DNA from: Amphiura filiformis | Lineage: Eukaryota > Echinodermata > Ophiuroidea > Amphilepidida > Amphiuridae | DNA length: 64,000 nt | NCBI RefSeq assembly: GCF_039555335.1 | Contig: NC_092628.1 | Coordinates: 37,656,965 to 37,720,964, forward strand | Reading direction: 5' to 3' | Shown: positions 13,368-24,614 of the stretch, one piece after another | How the letters are laid out: the number at the start of each line of letters is the position of its first letter | Position numbering within the stretch: the stretch's first letter is position 1 | The notes under the pieces: generated by a model | The model's database searches: none | Seen by the model: the letters and a program-made list of their open reading frames with translations, nothing else | Told to the model about the DNA's origin: nothing | Position numbers and translations under genes: made by a program

Positions 13368-13569
13368 ACCGAAAGTATGTTGGCTTTCAGCTCAGCATTG
13401 CCTATGAGGAGCATGATGCTGTCCTACTACCTATGATGCCAACCCCACACACAACCAAAGGGACCTGTCCAATATGTGAAAAGAGAAACAACTTTCATAA
13501 GACTATTGATTTATCACAGATTATTAGTCAACATTTGGCAAACATTCACAAGAAACAAGAACATTTTAA

Positions 13570-13754
13570 GGGGGTACTACACCCAAGGTCTTGGCCAGCC
13601 ATGCGCCCACCCATCTTTTAAGACGGGCTAATCTAATTTTAGACGGGTGGATTTAATGGATAGCTCTAAAACAGATGATTTTAAGGTTATATGAACTTGA
13701 AACTAATTATAGGCACAAAATAGGCATACAATTGGCCAGAGGTGTAGTACCTCC
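13570..13754. mobile_element. TTAA-flanked MITE just upstream of cyclin I
   Basis: Ends GGGGGTACTACACCC and GGTGTAGTACCTCC lie between TTAA at 13566-13569 and 13755-13758. Same family as 31839-32183. TTAA targets are typical of piggyBac-type elements. It sits about 200 bases 5' of the cyclin I start codon. Confidence 0.7.
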
Positions 13755-13922
13755 TTAAAAACATTTGTTTGCTGGGAAGGCCAAGTAAATTTGATCGGAT
13801 CTATAATGATTTGGAATGCCTAATTTCAAAATTTTAAAATGAGAAAAGTATGAGCTTTCCCTGATACCATTTTGATGGGGGTAAAGTGAGTGGTGGATGA
13901 GGCTGCCAATCGGGACACTCAC

Positions 13923-14193
13923 CTTTAACGATCCTTTTAGTTTGCAAAAATATTGCCCATATAAGCCGGGATGATTTGAACAATAAATTCTCCCTGAATC
14001 AATTCCTCACAATATCTGTTCTGCTTTCGAATCAAAGCATGTTTTAAGCCATTGTGCACACCTTGGATGTATAGTAAGATTTCGGTGTATGTATAGTAAT
14101 TAAGTTTACCCAATATAAATGATGAAAAGCCACCTCGTGAGTTGTGCTCATCCCTTTCTATTTCCATAGCCTTTATTAACAAAGAACCAAGAA
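13923..14193 (-). CDS. Unexplained spliced-looking exon, product not recognised
   Basis: On the minus strand a pyrimidine-containing acceptor (TTTTATTGCCAG at 14195/14194) and a strong donor (GTTAAAG|GTGAGTG at 13923/13922) bracket 271 bases. One frame is open from the acceptor for about 85 codons (it includes RGGFSSFILGKLNYYTYTE and ELIQGEFIVQIIPAYMGN) and stops with TAA 15 bases before the donor. I do not recognise the peptide. It lies between cyclin I and its likely promoter, so it could be an alternative 5' exon, a terminal exon of an unseen gene, or a chance ORF. Reading it into the cyclin I frame through the nearby AG at 13383 meets a stop, so a simple N-terminal extension is not supported. 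Confidence 0.3.
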
Positions 14194-14322
14194 CTGGCAA
14201 TAAAATTTAAGAAGTGAGAGTATAAGTTAAAAATTGGTGGGTATTTCTAGTGCCGTACTATTACACTGACTTTCGTATTCGGCGAGGACGATTTCGACCT
14301 CCTCGTTTGTTTACAAACAGAG

Positions 14323-14570
14323 AGGTAGACAAAAGGTGCTGTCAAAACTGTTCCGCTTGTCCACATACCGGTACTCAAGTATCAAAAGGATGGTCCACAA
14401 TAGAGTGATTCACGCAACATGAATAGGATATTAAAAAACTGTGAAGTAGGACCATGTGCTTCCTTTGTCCAATTTGCCATCAAGATTTCGAATGAAAACA
14501 GTTCAGACCCAGAACACGATCATGTCAGAAATTAATATTTTGTTCTGGGTCTGATTATTCGGACTAGGGT
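14323..14570. repeat. Dispersed repeat, copy 1
   Basis: GTTCCGCTTGTCCA, CAATTTGCCATCAAGATTTC and CAGACCCAGAACACGATCAT are shared with 29308-29561 in the same orientation, at roughly 85-90 percent identity by eye. No coding capacity. Confidence 0.7.
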
Positions 14571-14739
14571 ATTTCATGATTTAGGTCTGTGCATCAATTT
14601 ATGATTTTGGACAAGTTTGCAGGGTCAGAGTCTGAAGGTTTCTAAGAATCTGTGAGAATTAATTGCATTAATGTGAAGATTCAAAATTAAACCCTGATTG
14701 AAATTCTGAATGTGGCTGACTCAAGCCCAAGCCCAAACT

Positions 14740-15389
14740 CAGTTCAGTGCGCTGTGAATTCACAGACTGTGAATTCAAATTCTCTTAGTACTACTAACTT
14801 CTATAGTACCCGTACTGCATTTTTAGCTAAGTTTTATTGCAAGGATGGTAAGTTACATGCAGGGTCAGAAATTGGCGAAATCCATTCTCGCAAAGATTCT
14901 TGTCAACAAAATTGCAAGAATCTAAATGGATTCTCGTAAATATTTCAATTTATCATACAAAGTTATATGGCGGGCATGGATTCTTGCAAAATTCCACTGG
15001 GAGAATTCAAAAAAAAGGATTCTCGCACTTATTTGCGAATTTCTGACCCTGACATGCACTTGTTAATATTGTGAGTTTATATTTCCTATGCATGCGCTTA
15101 CAACAACATCTAACAATGAACATAAGTTATGCTGCAAGTTAAGAGTTTTTCAGATAATTCTGCTATTAATAGTTTATTGCATCATTTTGCTCTGCTTTTA
15201 AATTGTAGCTTAGATAGATTTGACAGAATTTGAAGCAAAGACGCCAATGTATCAAACAGACTGCCTTTCGCTGGCAAAATTGAAACATGTGAAAAGTATG
15301 TGAAAACTGACCCCGGGTATGTGATTTCATGGGAGTGTGAATTCAGACAGGTCTGTGAATTCACAGCACCCCGAACTATAAACTGAACT
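14740..15389. mobile_element. Inverted-repeat element with CTGTGAATTCACAGAC ends
   Basis: CAGTTCAGTGCGCTGTGAAT at the left faces ACAGCACCCCGAACT and AAACTGAACTG at the right. The interior has GATTCTTG / CAAGAATC palindromes (14895-15030). Confidence 0.5.
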
Positions 15390-15427
15390 GCCAATCCATT
15401 TACTTCAAATTGTATCTAGCCTTCCAG

Positions 15428-15684
15428 ACTATAGCTAAAATAACAAATTCTCGATCATGAGAGGATGTACCTTCTGCGTCAGCGTACTTTTCATAGAATA
15501 ACACGATCGCGCGACCTGCATGACCGAACCTTGACCTTGCCTAGTAACGACCGTGTGATTGGTCAATTCTCAAAAGCTGTGTTTGCGCCGTAAGCGCCGG
15601 TATTTGCGTAGTACGCTCGGCGCAAATAACAGTGCGTACCCAAGGTGGCTCTCATGATCGAGAATTTAATATTTTGGCTATAGT
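15428..15684. mobile_element. 257-bp inverted-repeat element, CpG-rich centre
   Basis: Ends ACTATAGCTAAAATAACAAA and inverse (ATTTTGGCTATAGT), with TTCTCGATCATGAGAG inside each arm. The centre is CpG-rich (GCGCCGGTATTTGCG). Confidence 0.6.
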
Positions 15685-15689
15685 TCACC

Positions 15690-17640
15690 ACGTAAACTTA
15701 TGGCTCAAAATTCGGACCGCTCGCCAATAAGTTTACTGCTTTCTGTGTTTTGAAATTTGTTGACGTTTTAACGATCCTTGATCGCTTATTTTAGCTGTGT
15801 CACGTCACATGCATGACGCTGGTGGGTACCAACCAAACTTAAAAAAAAAAAAAACTCGATCGCCGATAACGATGTGATATGGGACTTACATAGGATTACA
15901 CAGAGATATTTCTTGCCAAAATTTGACCATTTCTAGGCAAGTTGGCCCTACTTTGAAAAAGGACAGTCTTAAGTAAGTATAAATGCAACGCTTTTGATGT
16001 TTTGATGTTTTGGGAGACTGGGAGGGATCAGAACAAAAAAATGATGGAGCCTATTCTTGACTGTGTAATGTTCCTTCAACCAGTTGCCGTGCGGTAACAG
16101 TCTTATACGATGGACAGATAGTATATCAGTTTGTGAATGAGGACATCGTATAAGTTCCTTGTACTACTTCCAGACCCTAACTAATTTACAAAAAATTTCA
16201 TCACAATCATTCAAAATGAAACTGGAAGTTGATGCAATCATCATCATGCATTGTAATTTGTATAGCATCTAACTAAGCATGGAGCCAACAGTTGACGTAG
16301 TGCACGGACCCGTGCGATGGCATCAGTCACTATCGCTTAAAATATTGTGTTTTAATCGATTAGGAAGTCAATTGGAAATTCTACATCATGAGCAGCAACT
16401 ACAGGAAGTAGAAAACTACAGAACATGAACCTCAAAATGTCGTAATTTATTTAATTTGTGTTGTAACATTCAACAAAGAGTCATTCAGCCACAATGATCA
16501 ATACAATGCAATAGCAACCGAAATCGTGAAATTGTGATGGTAACGCCCCAATTTCTAAACAAAATATAAGCACAAAATATAGTAGTCTGCATAAAATAAA
16601 CCTACTCGCAAGGATCTCTGGGTTGATCTTAAATGTTTTAATAGTTTAAGACGTTTGAAATATTGCTACGAGGAAGTAAGATTTATGCAAATTGGAAAAA
16701 CTCTTCCTTGTTTTGTTACGTTTACATGTTTAGGCGATTAAACAATAGGACAACTGTCAAATTTCGAAGGTCAGAATAGAATTTTCGAATTGACCTACCT
16801 TTTGGCAAAAAAACCGGCGCATGTGACGGCTTGGCGAATCACCGTGATCCATAAGCGTCTGTGAAAACTTTTTAGCACATTTTGGATTCGATTTTGTGCT
16901 TAAAACGATGCGAATTTAACAGAAAATAAAATAAATACAAAGGCGTTATCGGGTACAGCTGATAAAGATGAAGCGTATAAATGTTTACAAGATGACCGAC
17001 AAACAAACGTCATCTACCACAAATTCATCCGCACAAAATCTCGGGACACTGGCTCAGCTTGCCACACATACTTTTAAATATGCTAGTTTTCTGCTTAAAA
17101 GAATAATTTCATTAAAAAAATTGTAACTTGTATCAAAATATGTTAATTTTTGCTTGATTTATTATAATAACAATGTTCTAATTTATAACGTGTACCAACA
17201 TTATGGATGTGAGAAGTACTTCGGTCTTGAATCACGGGTCCAATTGAGGTCAAACAGCCGGTAAAATTTGCATAATTGATTGAATGAAAACCACCACTTG
17301 CTGGTAAAGGACAACCTCGTCCAGTACTGATTTCGTCCTGTATTAAAACATGGAAAAAATTCCAATTTGCCAAACAATTCTATATTCATTCATTTTTATA
17401 TTCTTTAAATTCTAATATTCTTTCTTAATATTCGATTTCCATAAACGTTTGTTATTCTTTAGTAGGGATATATAAAATGTAAATGATAAAAGCAAGTTAA
17501 AAATTCAGGTTCACGGGTCCCCAGCCCGGGGTCCCCAGGCCACCGTCGAGCCGGAGGTGAGCTGTGTGAGCTTCTAGTAGGCCTCTGTGAAAGTGAATAT
17601 TAATATTATTGTGGACAATGATTGGTTTTCTCAAACGTCA
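15690..17640. other. Mostly unique intergenic DNA
   Basis: Includes a small hairpin near 16100-16155 (TCTTATACGATG with CATCGTATAAG), the candidate cyclin I first exon at 16799-16960, and AT-rich sequence from 17060. No convincing protein exon seen. Confidence 0.4.
16799..16960 (-). promoter_or_regulatory. Candidate non-coding first exon upstream of cyclin I
   Basis: On the minus strand, a CpG-containing stretch (GATTCGCCAAGCCGTCAC, GCGCCGG) ends in a donor-like CAAAAG|GTAGGTC at 16799/16798. It is about 3.4 kb 5' of the cyclin I start. No upstream boundary is visible and nothing ties it directly to cyclin I except position and strand. Confidence 0.2.
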
Positions 17641-17768
17641 TCGAACGAAATTAGGGGCTGTGCAATAATTATGAGCGCGGGGAGGGTAAAACGGGGGGGG
17701 TGGACTCGTCAGCCGAAGGGGGGGGCAAGAAATTTTGGCAAGCCGAGAAAGGGGGGGGGCAAGTGACC

Positions 17769-18182
17769 CGAGGGACACTCAACTTTGGAAGTGACGGTAT
17801 GTGCCTGTCAATAGGCCCTTTCTTCTGAAGTCGACTATACCCGATGACCACCTTTTTTAAAAGTCATATAGGCCCCCTAGGCCTACCCGATGACCTCCTT
17901 TTTTTAGTTGCGGCTACCCAATGACCCCCTTTTTTCTATATTTTCTAGAATAGCATCATCAAAATGCAACAAAATAATGCCGAAACTTTAAATTTTGGTC
18001 CAATTTTTCAAAATTTTCTACCCGATGACCCTTTTTTGAAATCTTATATGCCTACTCAATAATCCCCTTTTTTTTAAAATATTATACCCAATGACCCCTT
18101 TTTGATTTTGTTTGTACGCAATTGACCCCCTTTTTTAAAATAACGCTTTGTTCCCGATATCCGTCATTTGTAAAGTTGAGTG
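17769..18182. mobile_element. CCCGATGACCCCTTTTTT element inserted in the G-run element
   Basis: Left end GAGGGACACTCAACTTTGGA and right end GTAAAGTTGAGTGCCCCCC are inverse. CAAGTGA occurs on both flanks. The interior has about six imperfect copies of CCCGATGACCCCTTTTTT about 40-60 bases apart. A related copy in the other orientation is at 24860-25100. End positions are good to a few bases. Confidence 0.6.
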
Positions 18183-18267
18183 CCCCCCCACAAGTGATTT
18201 TTGGCACATATTCTTGGGGCGCCTTTTAAATAGGGGGTGGTGTTATTTGGCAAATTTTGACTTTTTA

Positions 18268-20540
18268 ATGTGAGGACCCCCTCAAAATATGGAGTTGACT
18301 GTACTGAACAATAATATTGACTAGAAAAAAGTAAAAACATACTATAACTCCCCTGTACATACCCTCTGAAAGTTTTAAGTCAAGGTTTCCGAATTCGGCA
18401 GTCTTGCACAGTATTAATACACTACCAGATATGCATTTATATGAATATAGGCCTAATGGACATATTTGGTACAAGTAATAGAATTACTTTACTAGGCTGT
18501 TTTAATGGATATTTATACAATATTTAAAGGTCTTTGGTACAATTGTCGCATATGAATACAAAACAAAGCTAACTTTTGGGGAAAATTAGGCCTATAGCAA
18601 AATAATATATTTTGATGCCGAAATCTAGCTGTATTTTGTCTGACGTTGCCCTGTGCATCATTGCTCTGCATCATTTACATGATTTATATGACATCATTTG
18701 TTTCCACAACTACGAGCATGCCGCCAATCTGCTGGCCTGTATTATGAGATGCTTTTTAGATTTAGACTTCTGAAAGTCGTCATGAAGGCTTAATTAATTT
18801 GTCATCATATTAATTTGTGCAGGAGCACTGCTTGACCTTCAACAAGTTCTACATCAAATCTCAAGATTCCATTTTCAAGCAAGTTCATGATGGCTTGTCT
18901 AAACTAAATGCAGACAAACTTTTTAATATGAGCCTGCATTCAGCTTTGTGTCCTGAAAAGATTCCAACAGGCAAGATATAGGCCTATGACAATGACATTT
19001 AGGCAAGTCCAGCGCAAAGGTAGCTGCAAGTACAACTTCAACTTGCAGCAGGTTTTCAAACACAAAAGGTCAATATCTTTGGTTTCTGAGATAATGAACC
19101 ATCTTCACATTCTCTAGATCATAATTATATATAAATGTGAACACGGAGAAGATGAATAAAGTACATTGTACATAACCTTATGAGCGCAGTGTGGGATTTG
19201 TAAATTGCAATCTGTCGAGAAGGGGTGTAAAGCAGATAGATGCGTGAATCTAGCTCAGTTTAGGAGTACAACCATATCATGAAGTGAGGTGGGAAAATAA
19301 AAGAAATAATCAGTGCATGGTACACTAAAGGTCTAGAAAGCGAAGAACAGGAGAAAGCACCAAAATAAAGATATTAATAAGCTGAAGTGTATCCATGGGC
19401 GCGGTCCATCCACATCAGCTGCAGAAGTTGACAAGTTTGTGGAATCTCACAGCATATACGAATTTTTATTCAATAATGAACAAATACATTTTGGGCCACC
19501 AAAGCGGCATTATAAATCATTACATGAATAAATTACAAACAACATGAAATTGAACAGGAAGAATTAATTGATTTTGGTGAGCCTGTATCGCAGTCTCCAA
19601 ATGATGTTGGTTCCAATCATGGAACTGACAGAAGCATACTTGGCAACAGCCTTGGCAACACGTTTGGGGAAGCCAAGTTTCTTCAACCCACTTCGGAAAC
19701 GGTGATGAATATGGCCGAGTGACCCAATCACGAAGACAAGGATTTTGCAATCAAATCCGCACAATGTGAGCAAGTTACAAAGAGGAGTATACTTTTGGTG
19801 ATGAAGAGAACAAAGTAGTCCTAGAAATTTGCTACGTCGGTGTTTTAGCCTAAAACAGGTGACAAGTGACATCTTTAGTTTGATGAAGGACTGTAGAAAT
19901 CTTTCTACAACCACATAGGCCTATGCAACCAATCTAATATGAAACTACTGAGCTATTATAAAACTCCGCTGAACTATGTTACCTCAAAACCAAAAGTCAT
20001 GCTTTAAGATTTCAACTCAGCTATGAATGTTAGCTTCTTTTGGAAAAAGCTGTGTAAAATGGATGCTACAGACTGAAGTAAAATTATAACACATTGATAA
20101 GCCCTACAAACAGGCCTACATCATGTACATGAAATGATATCATAGATGTGTACTTTGCACAAAACATCAAGCTTAATAATACTTTATTGAGTAGACTTTT
20201 GGGACATGTAAGGTACATATCCGCACCCCCCTCCCCCTCTGCCCTTATGTATAACTGTAGGCCTATGGTCACTCAAAAATTTTGTACCCTGTAGAGCTGT
20301 TTCTGATATCTACATGTAAATTATCAAACTTCAAGAGTACAATTCTATCAATTGTACCATTCAATTTGCCCATTATATCATTAAACTGTGATTTTCTATA
20401 CAAGCCTGCCGAATTCGGCAACCTTGCACTTCGAATCTTCAGAGGGTATGTACAGGGGGTTAGACCCCCAAATTTTTTTTTAAAGAGGTGTTTTCTCTTT
20501 CAGGGTGACCATCTCCATATTTTAAGGGGGTCCTCAGAAA
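18268..20540. mobile_element. 2.3-kb block with about 135-bp inverted ends
   Basis: TGAGGACCCCCTCAAAATAT, CCCCTGTACATACCCTCTGA and TTCCGAATTCGGCAG at the left have inverse partners at 20405-20540. The middle holds the retroelement C-terminal fragment (19520-19914). Arms are only moderately similar, so the unit is old. Confidence 0.45.
19520..19914 (-). pseudogene. Retroelement C-terminal fragment
   Basis: The minus strand encodes KYTPLCNLLTLCGFDCKILV, FVIGSLGHIHHRFRSGLKKL and NIIWRLRYRLTKIN. This resembles the tail found after the RT in many invertebrate LINE-type polyproteins (a KY-PL, V-V-GSLG, leucine-rich pattern). No RT domain is visible upstream. It sits inside a larger pair of inverted ends (18268-20540). 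Confidence 0.5.
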
Positions 20541-20934
20541 AAATTTGATTTATCACCCCCCTCTATTTTAAAGTAAAACACTCAAAAAGGCTTAGGAAAA
20601 ACCGTATGTAGGCCCTACGGAAACGCTTATGCAAATTTTCCTGCTCGCTGCCCTACTCGCAAGGTTAGCAACAGACCATGCAAGTTGGGATCCCAAAAAT
20701 TTGGCACGGTGCGAGGGTGGGGGAGATTTTTGGCGGGCCGAGAAGGTGGGGGGGGGGGCAAGGGCAAGCTATTTTTGGCGAGCCGTTTGGAAATTTTAGC
20801 CCGGCGGGACTCATAATTATAGCACAGCCCTTTATGTCAACAAATAATGAAAATCAATGTTTGGTAAAATCGGTTGAAAACGATCTTTCCACTCAAGCAC
20901 AATTTTTGACCAAAACAATATTTATGTCATTAAG

Positions 20935-23900
20935 AGCCAATCTCCCTTATTATGTACCCATCTGTGATACAAAAAAGAATGGAATTTTCTCTAAAAAATA
21001 ATTTTGGTACATATTAGCACCAACAACTCACATGTAAAATATGAGCGTGCACAGCGCCCTCGTTCAGCTTAAAAAATTCTTGAAATTTCAGCCTCTCTGA
21101 GCCTTACTTGCAAATGGTAAACTTTGGAGGTGCATAACATCGTGCGCCATCATCATCCCAACCTGCATTTTGCATTTTTTTAAAGTACCAAATGGTTACA
21201 TTACAAAAACCAAGAAAAAAAAAATTGGGATCTTGATGGCGCACAAAATCAGCAAATCCAATGATTTGATGAAAAGCGCCCTCGTGCAAACTTCAAAGCA
21301 TCATAACGGGCTGCGCCATCAAGATCCCAAGTCCGAACAAGTTTGAAATTAAAGACCTCCATGGCAAGTTTCATTTTTCAGCAAAAAATTTTTGGGATTT
21401 CGTTGGCGAGTTAACAGAGGTCAAAGGTCAAAATTTCCTATTTTCGCACATATTTGCACGCCTGTATTATTGCGCGCCAACGTCACCTGACTCTCCGAAT
21501 AGCATTTCATCAAAGAAGAGGTAGGCCTAATTCTTTGCAAGAACTGAAAAAATTAGCTTGGGATCTCTTGATCTTCATATTTTTCTGATTTTTTGAAAAT
21601 GGACTTAGCCTCATTTTGGAGGTCAATTTGACCTCTTTTTCCCACTCGCTGCAGTCTGCACAATGTGGGCTTTTTACTGCATCACAAAAAGATGCGCCAA
21701 CAAGATCCCAATTTTATTAGTCATCTAGCTTCTTTGGCGACCAGTAGATAAAACACAAGCAACAGCTAATTGGGATCATGTGGGCGCACTAAGGGGGCTG
21801 GCATTTTCTTCGGAAGTGGGGGGTCACAAAAATACAGCGGGGTCATAGAATTTTCAGACCAAAAATAGGGGGGGTTATAATTTTTTAGCACCCAAAATAG
21901 GGGGGGTTATAGAATTATTAAGGGCTGGTGACTTAAAATTTTCGCGCGCTGCGCGCGCATTATGTAACTTCGAAGTCGAAATGTGCGTACAATCTATGCA
22001 AAATTTTTACACGCTCCGCACGCCTTCTTTACACTTACAATAAAAATTTTACCGCGTTCCACACACTTTCTTCACTTTTAAGTTTTGACGCGCTCCGCGC
22101 CTTAGTTCCGGCAATGAATAATTTTTCTTGAGTCTGTGTAGTTGGAAGGGGGGGGGGGTCATAAAATTTTTCGACCCGCGATAGGGGGGGGCGTAAAAAT
22201 TTTGCCCGCGATAGGGGGGGTCATAAAAAAATTGACTCCGGTCACCGACATATTTGTGACCCCCCCCTTCCGAAGAAAATGCCAGCCCCCTAATATATAA
22301 GAGGTCAAAGGTCAAGCTTTGTGCCAAAGTGATGCATATTTGCCTATGTGCAGCACGAAAGTGGAACTTTGACCCGCAATAAAAATGTGCGCCAACAAGA
22401 TCCCATCTTACTTTTTGGATGATTGGATAAAGGGGCTTATGTATAACTGATAACAAGTAAAAAAAAAGTGGGATCATGTGGGCGCACTAATTCAATAGAG
22501 GTCAAAGTTCATACTTTGTGCCGAATTGGCATTATTTTGCCTATGTGCAGCACAAAAGTGGAACTTTGACCCGAAATAAAAATGTGCGCCAACAAGATCC
22601 CATCTTACTTTTTGGATGATTGGATAAAGGGGCTTATGTATAACTAATAACAAGTAAAAAAAAAGTGGGATCATGTGGGCGCACTAATTCAATAGAGGTC
22701 AAAGTTCATACTTTGTGCCGAATTTTTTTTTCAATGGGGACCGGATCACCAGACATGTCTCATAGAAACTTGTGTGAGTGCATTTCAGATGATGCTGATT
22801 CCATCATGGTAGTTGGTGAGAGTAAAAAAAAAATTGTCAAAATACTTTTGTCATATTTTGCAAAATTTGAGTGAAAGGTTGCTGAATTCGGCAACTTTAG
22901 GCTAAAAATCGTTTAATTTTGTATGAAGTATGAACTTTGACCTCTATTGAATTAGTGCGCCCACATGATCCCACTTTTTTTTAACTTGTTATCAGTTATA
23001 CATAAGCCCCTTTATCCAATCATCCAAAAAGTAAGATGGGATCTTGTTGGCGCACTATTTTATTGCAGGTCAAAGTTCTACTTTTGTGCTGCACATAGGC
23101 AAAGTAATGCCAATTCGGCACAAAGTATGAACTTTGACCTCTATTGAATTTTATTTTATTTTTTGGACAGATCCAAGGGGGGTGTTTCACACCCGTAACA
23201 CCCCCCCTGCGTACGCCAATGGTGCAGCGAGTGGGAAAAAGAGGTCAAATTGACCTCCAAAATGAGGCTAAGTCCATTTTCAAAAAATCAGAAAAATATG
23301 AAGATCAAGAGATCCCAAGCTAATTTTTTCAGTTCTTGCAGAGAATTACCTCTTCTTTGATGAAATGCTATTCGGAGAGTCATGTGACGTTGGCGCGCAA
23401 TAATACAGGCGTGCAAAAATGTGCGAAAATAGGAAATTTTGACCTTTGACCTCTGTTAACTCTGTGCGCCAACGAAATCCCAAAAAAATTTTGCTGAAAA
23501 ATGAAACTTGCCATGGAGGTCTTTAATTTCAAACTTGTTCGGACTTGGGATCTTGATGGCGCAGCCCGTTATGATGCTTTGAAGTTTGCACGAGGGCGCT
23601 TTTCATCAAATCATTGGATTTGCTGATTTTGTGCGCCATCAAGATCCCAACTTATTTTCTTGGTTTTTGTAATGTAACCATTTGGTACTTTAAAAAATGC
23701 AAAATGCAGGTTGGGATGATGATGGCGCACGATGTTATGCACCTCCAAAGTTTACCATTTGCAAGTAAGGCTCAGAGAGGCTGAAATTTCAAGAATTTCT
23801 TTAAGCTGAATGAGGGCGCTGTGCACGCTCATATTTTACATGTGAGTTGTTGGTGCTAATATGTACCAAAATTATTTTTTAGAGAAAATTCTATTTTTTT

Positions 23901-23951
23901 TTGTATCACAACCCCCCTGATTTGGGTACATAAATAAGGGAGACTGGCTCT
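20935..23951. repeat. Large inverted repeat, about 3 kb
   Basis: The left arm (20935-21790) and the right arm (23220-23951) are inverse copies with high similarity over long stretches (for example GGTGCATAACATCGTGCGCC and its complement at 23720-23745). The centre holds two 198-bp direct copies (22385-22740) and one inverse copy (22930-23150). The motif GCGCCAWCAAGATCCCA recurs in alternating orientation about every 80 bases. No transposase motif was found; short frames here are not genes. Confidence 0.8.
21793..22290. mobile_element. PIF/Harbinger-like MITE nested in the large inverted repeat
   Basis: Ends GGGGGCTGGCATTTTCTTCG and the inverse CGAAGAAAATGCCAGCCCCC, flanked by TAA at 21790-21792 and 22291-22293. 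Only the left arm of the big inverted repeat carries it, so it inserted later. Confidence 0.75.
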
Positions 23952-23954
23952 TAA

Positions 23955-24614
23955 GGGATCTAAAATGAGCGTTTATTGCGTTTCGACAGTATTTTTGTGG
24001 GACATGAGAGCACCTCAGACCTATCGAATTGCATTCTGAATACGAAGCATGTCTTTCTGATATCAAATAATTTTCATTTTTGAAAATCACAATATAATAC
24101 AAATTTTATGACAAATTAAAAAATTTGATATTTTTCAAATTTTGATATAATATAACAGTCCTCGAAGTAAATTATATAAATCTAATGATATATTCTTAAA
24201 GTGTATGTAGCAGGAGGAAAAGCCGACGGTCAATTGAAAATTTTGACCTTTCATATTGAAGATATGGATTTTTTCCCAAAAAGACTTTATTTTTGTTTGG
24301 TGTTTTGGGAAAAAAAATCCATATCTTCAATACGAAAGGTCAAAATTTTCAATTGATCGTCGGCTTTTTATCCCACCTACATACACTTTAAGTATAAATC
24401 ATCAGATTAATAAAGTTTACTTCAAGTACTGTTAAATATCAAAAATATCAATTTTTAATGATTTGCCATAAAATGTGTATTAAATTGCGAATTTCAAAAA
24501 TCAAAATTATTTGATATCAGAATGACATTCTTCGTATTCAGAATGCAATTCGATATGTCTGATGTGCTCTAATGTCCCAAAATAAATACTGTCCAAACGT
24601 TCATACCCCAGCCC
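23955..24614. mobile_element. TTAA-flanked foldback element, 660 bp
   Basis: TTAA at 23951-23954 and 24615-24618. Ends GGGATCTAAAATGAGCGTTT and the inverse of GGGCTGGGGTATGAACGTTT. Arms pair almost to the middle (CATATCTTCAATACGAAAGG with its complement near 24260). A one-ended copy lies at 36210-36313 and a partial one at 50695-51000. Confidence 0.75.

Larger units (their letters stand above)
17653..20833. mobile_element. G-run element split by nested insertions
   Basis: The left end GGGGCTGTGCAATAATTATGA and the right end CTCATAATTATAGCACAGCCC belong to one family and face each other. Between them sit a 0.43-kb element (17769-18182, with CAAGTGA on each side) and a 2.3-kb block with inverted ends (18268-20540). 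Removing these would join GGGGCAAGTGATTTTTGGCA, a typical internal phrase of the family. The outer pairing is inference. Confidence 0.5.

Noticed and set aside
13223-13414. Minus-strand frame beginning MLLIGNAELKANILS over the cyclin I first exon
   Set aside because: It is out of frame with the conserved DAIDKEGQCWK segment, which aligns with cyclin I and joins exon 2 in phase.
22049-23147. Related 60-142 codon frames starting MIPLFFYLLSVIHKPLYPII
   Set aside because: They are copies of the same 198-bp repeat read in both orientations of the large inverted repeat; no domain and no splice context.
20935-23951. Helitron or LTR retrotransposon as explanation for the 3-kb repeat
   Set aside because: Ends are inverted, not direct; no RT, integrase or helicase motif and no TC...CTRR ends were found.
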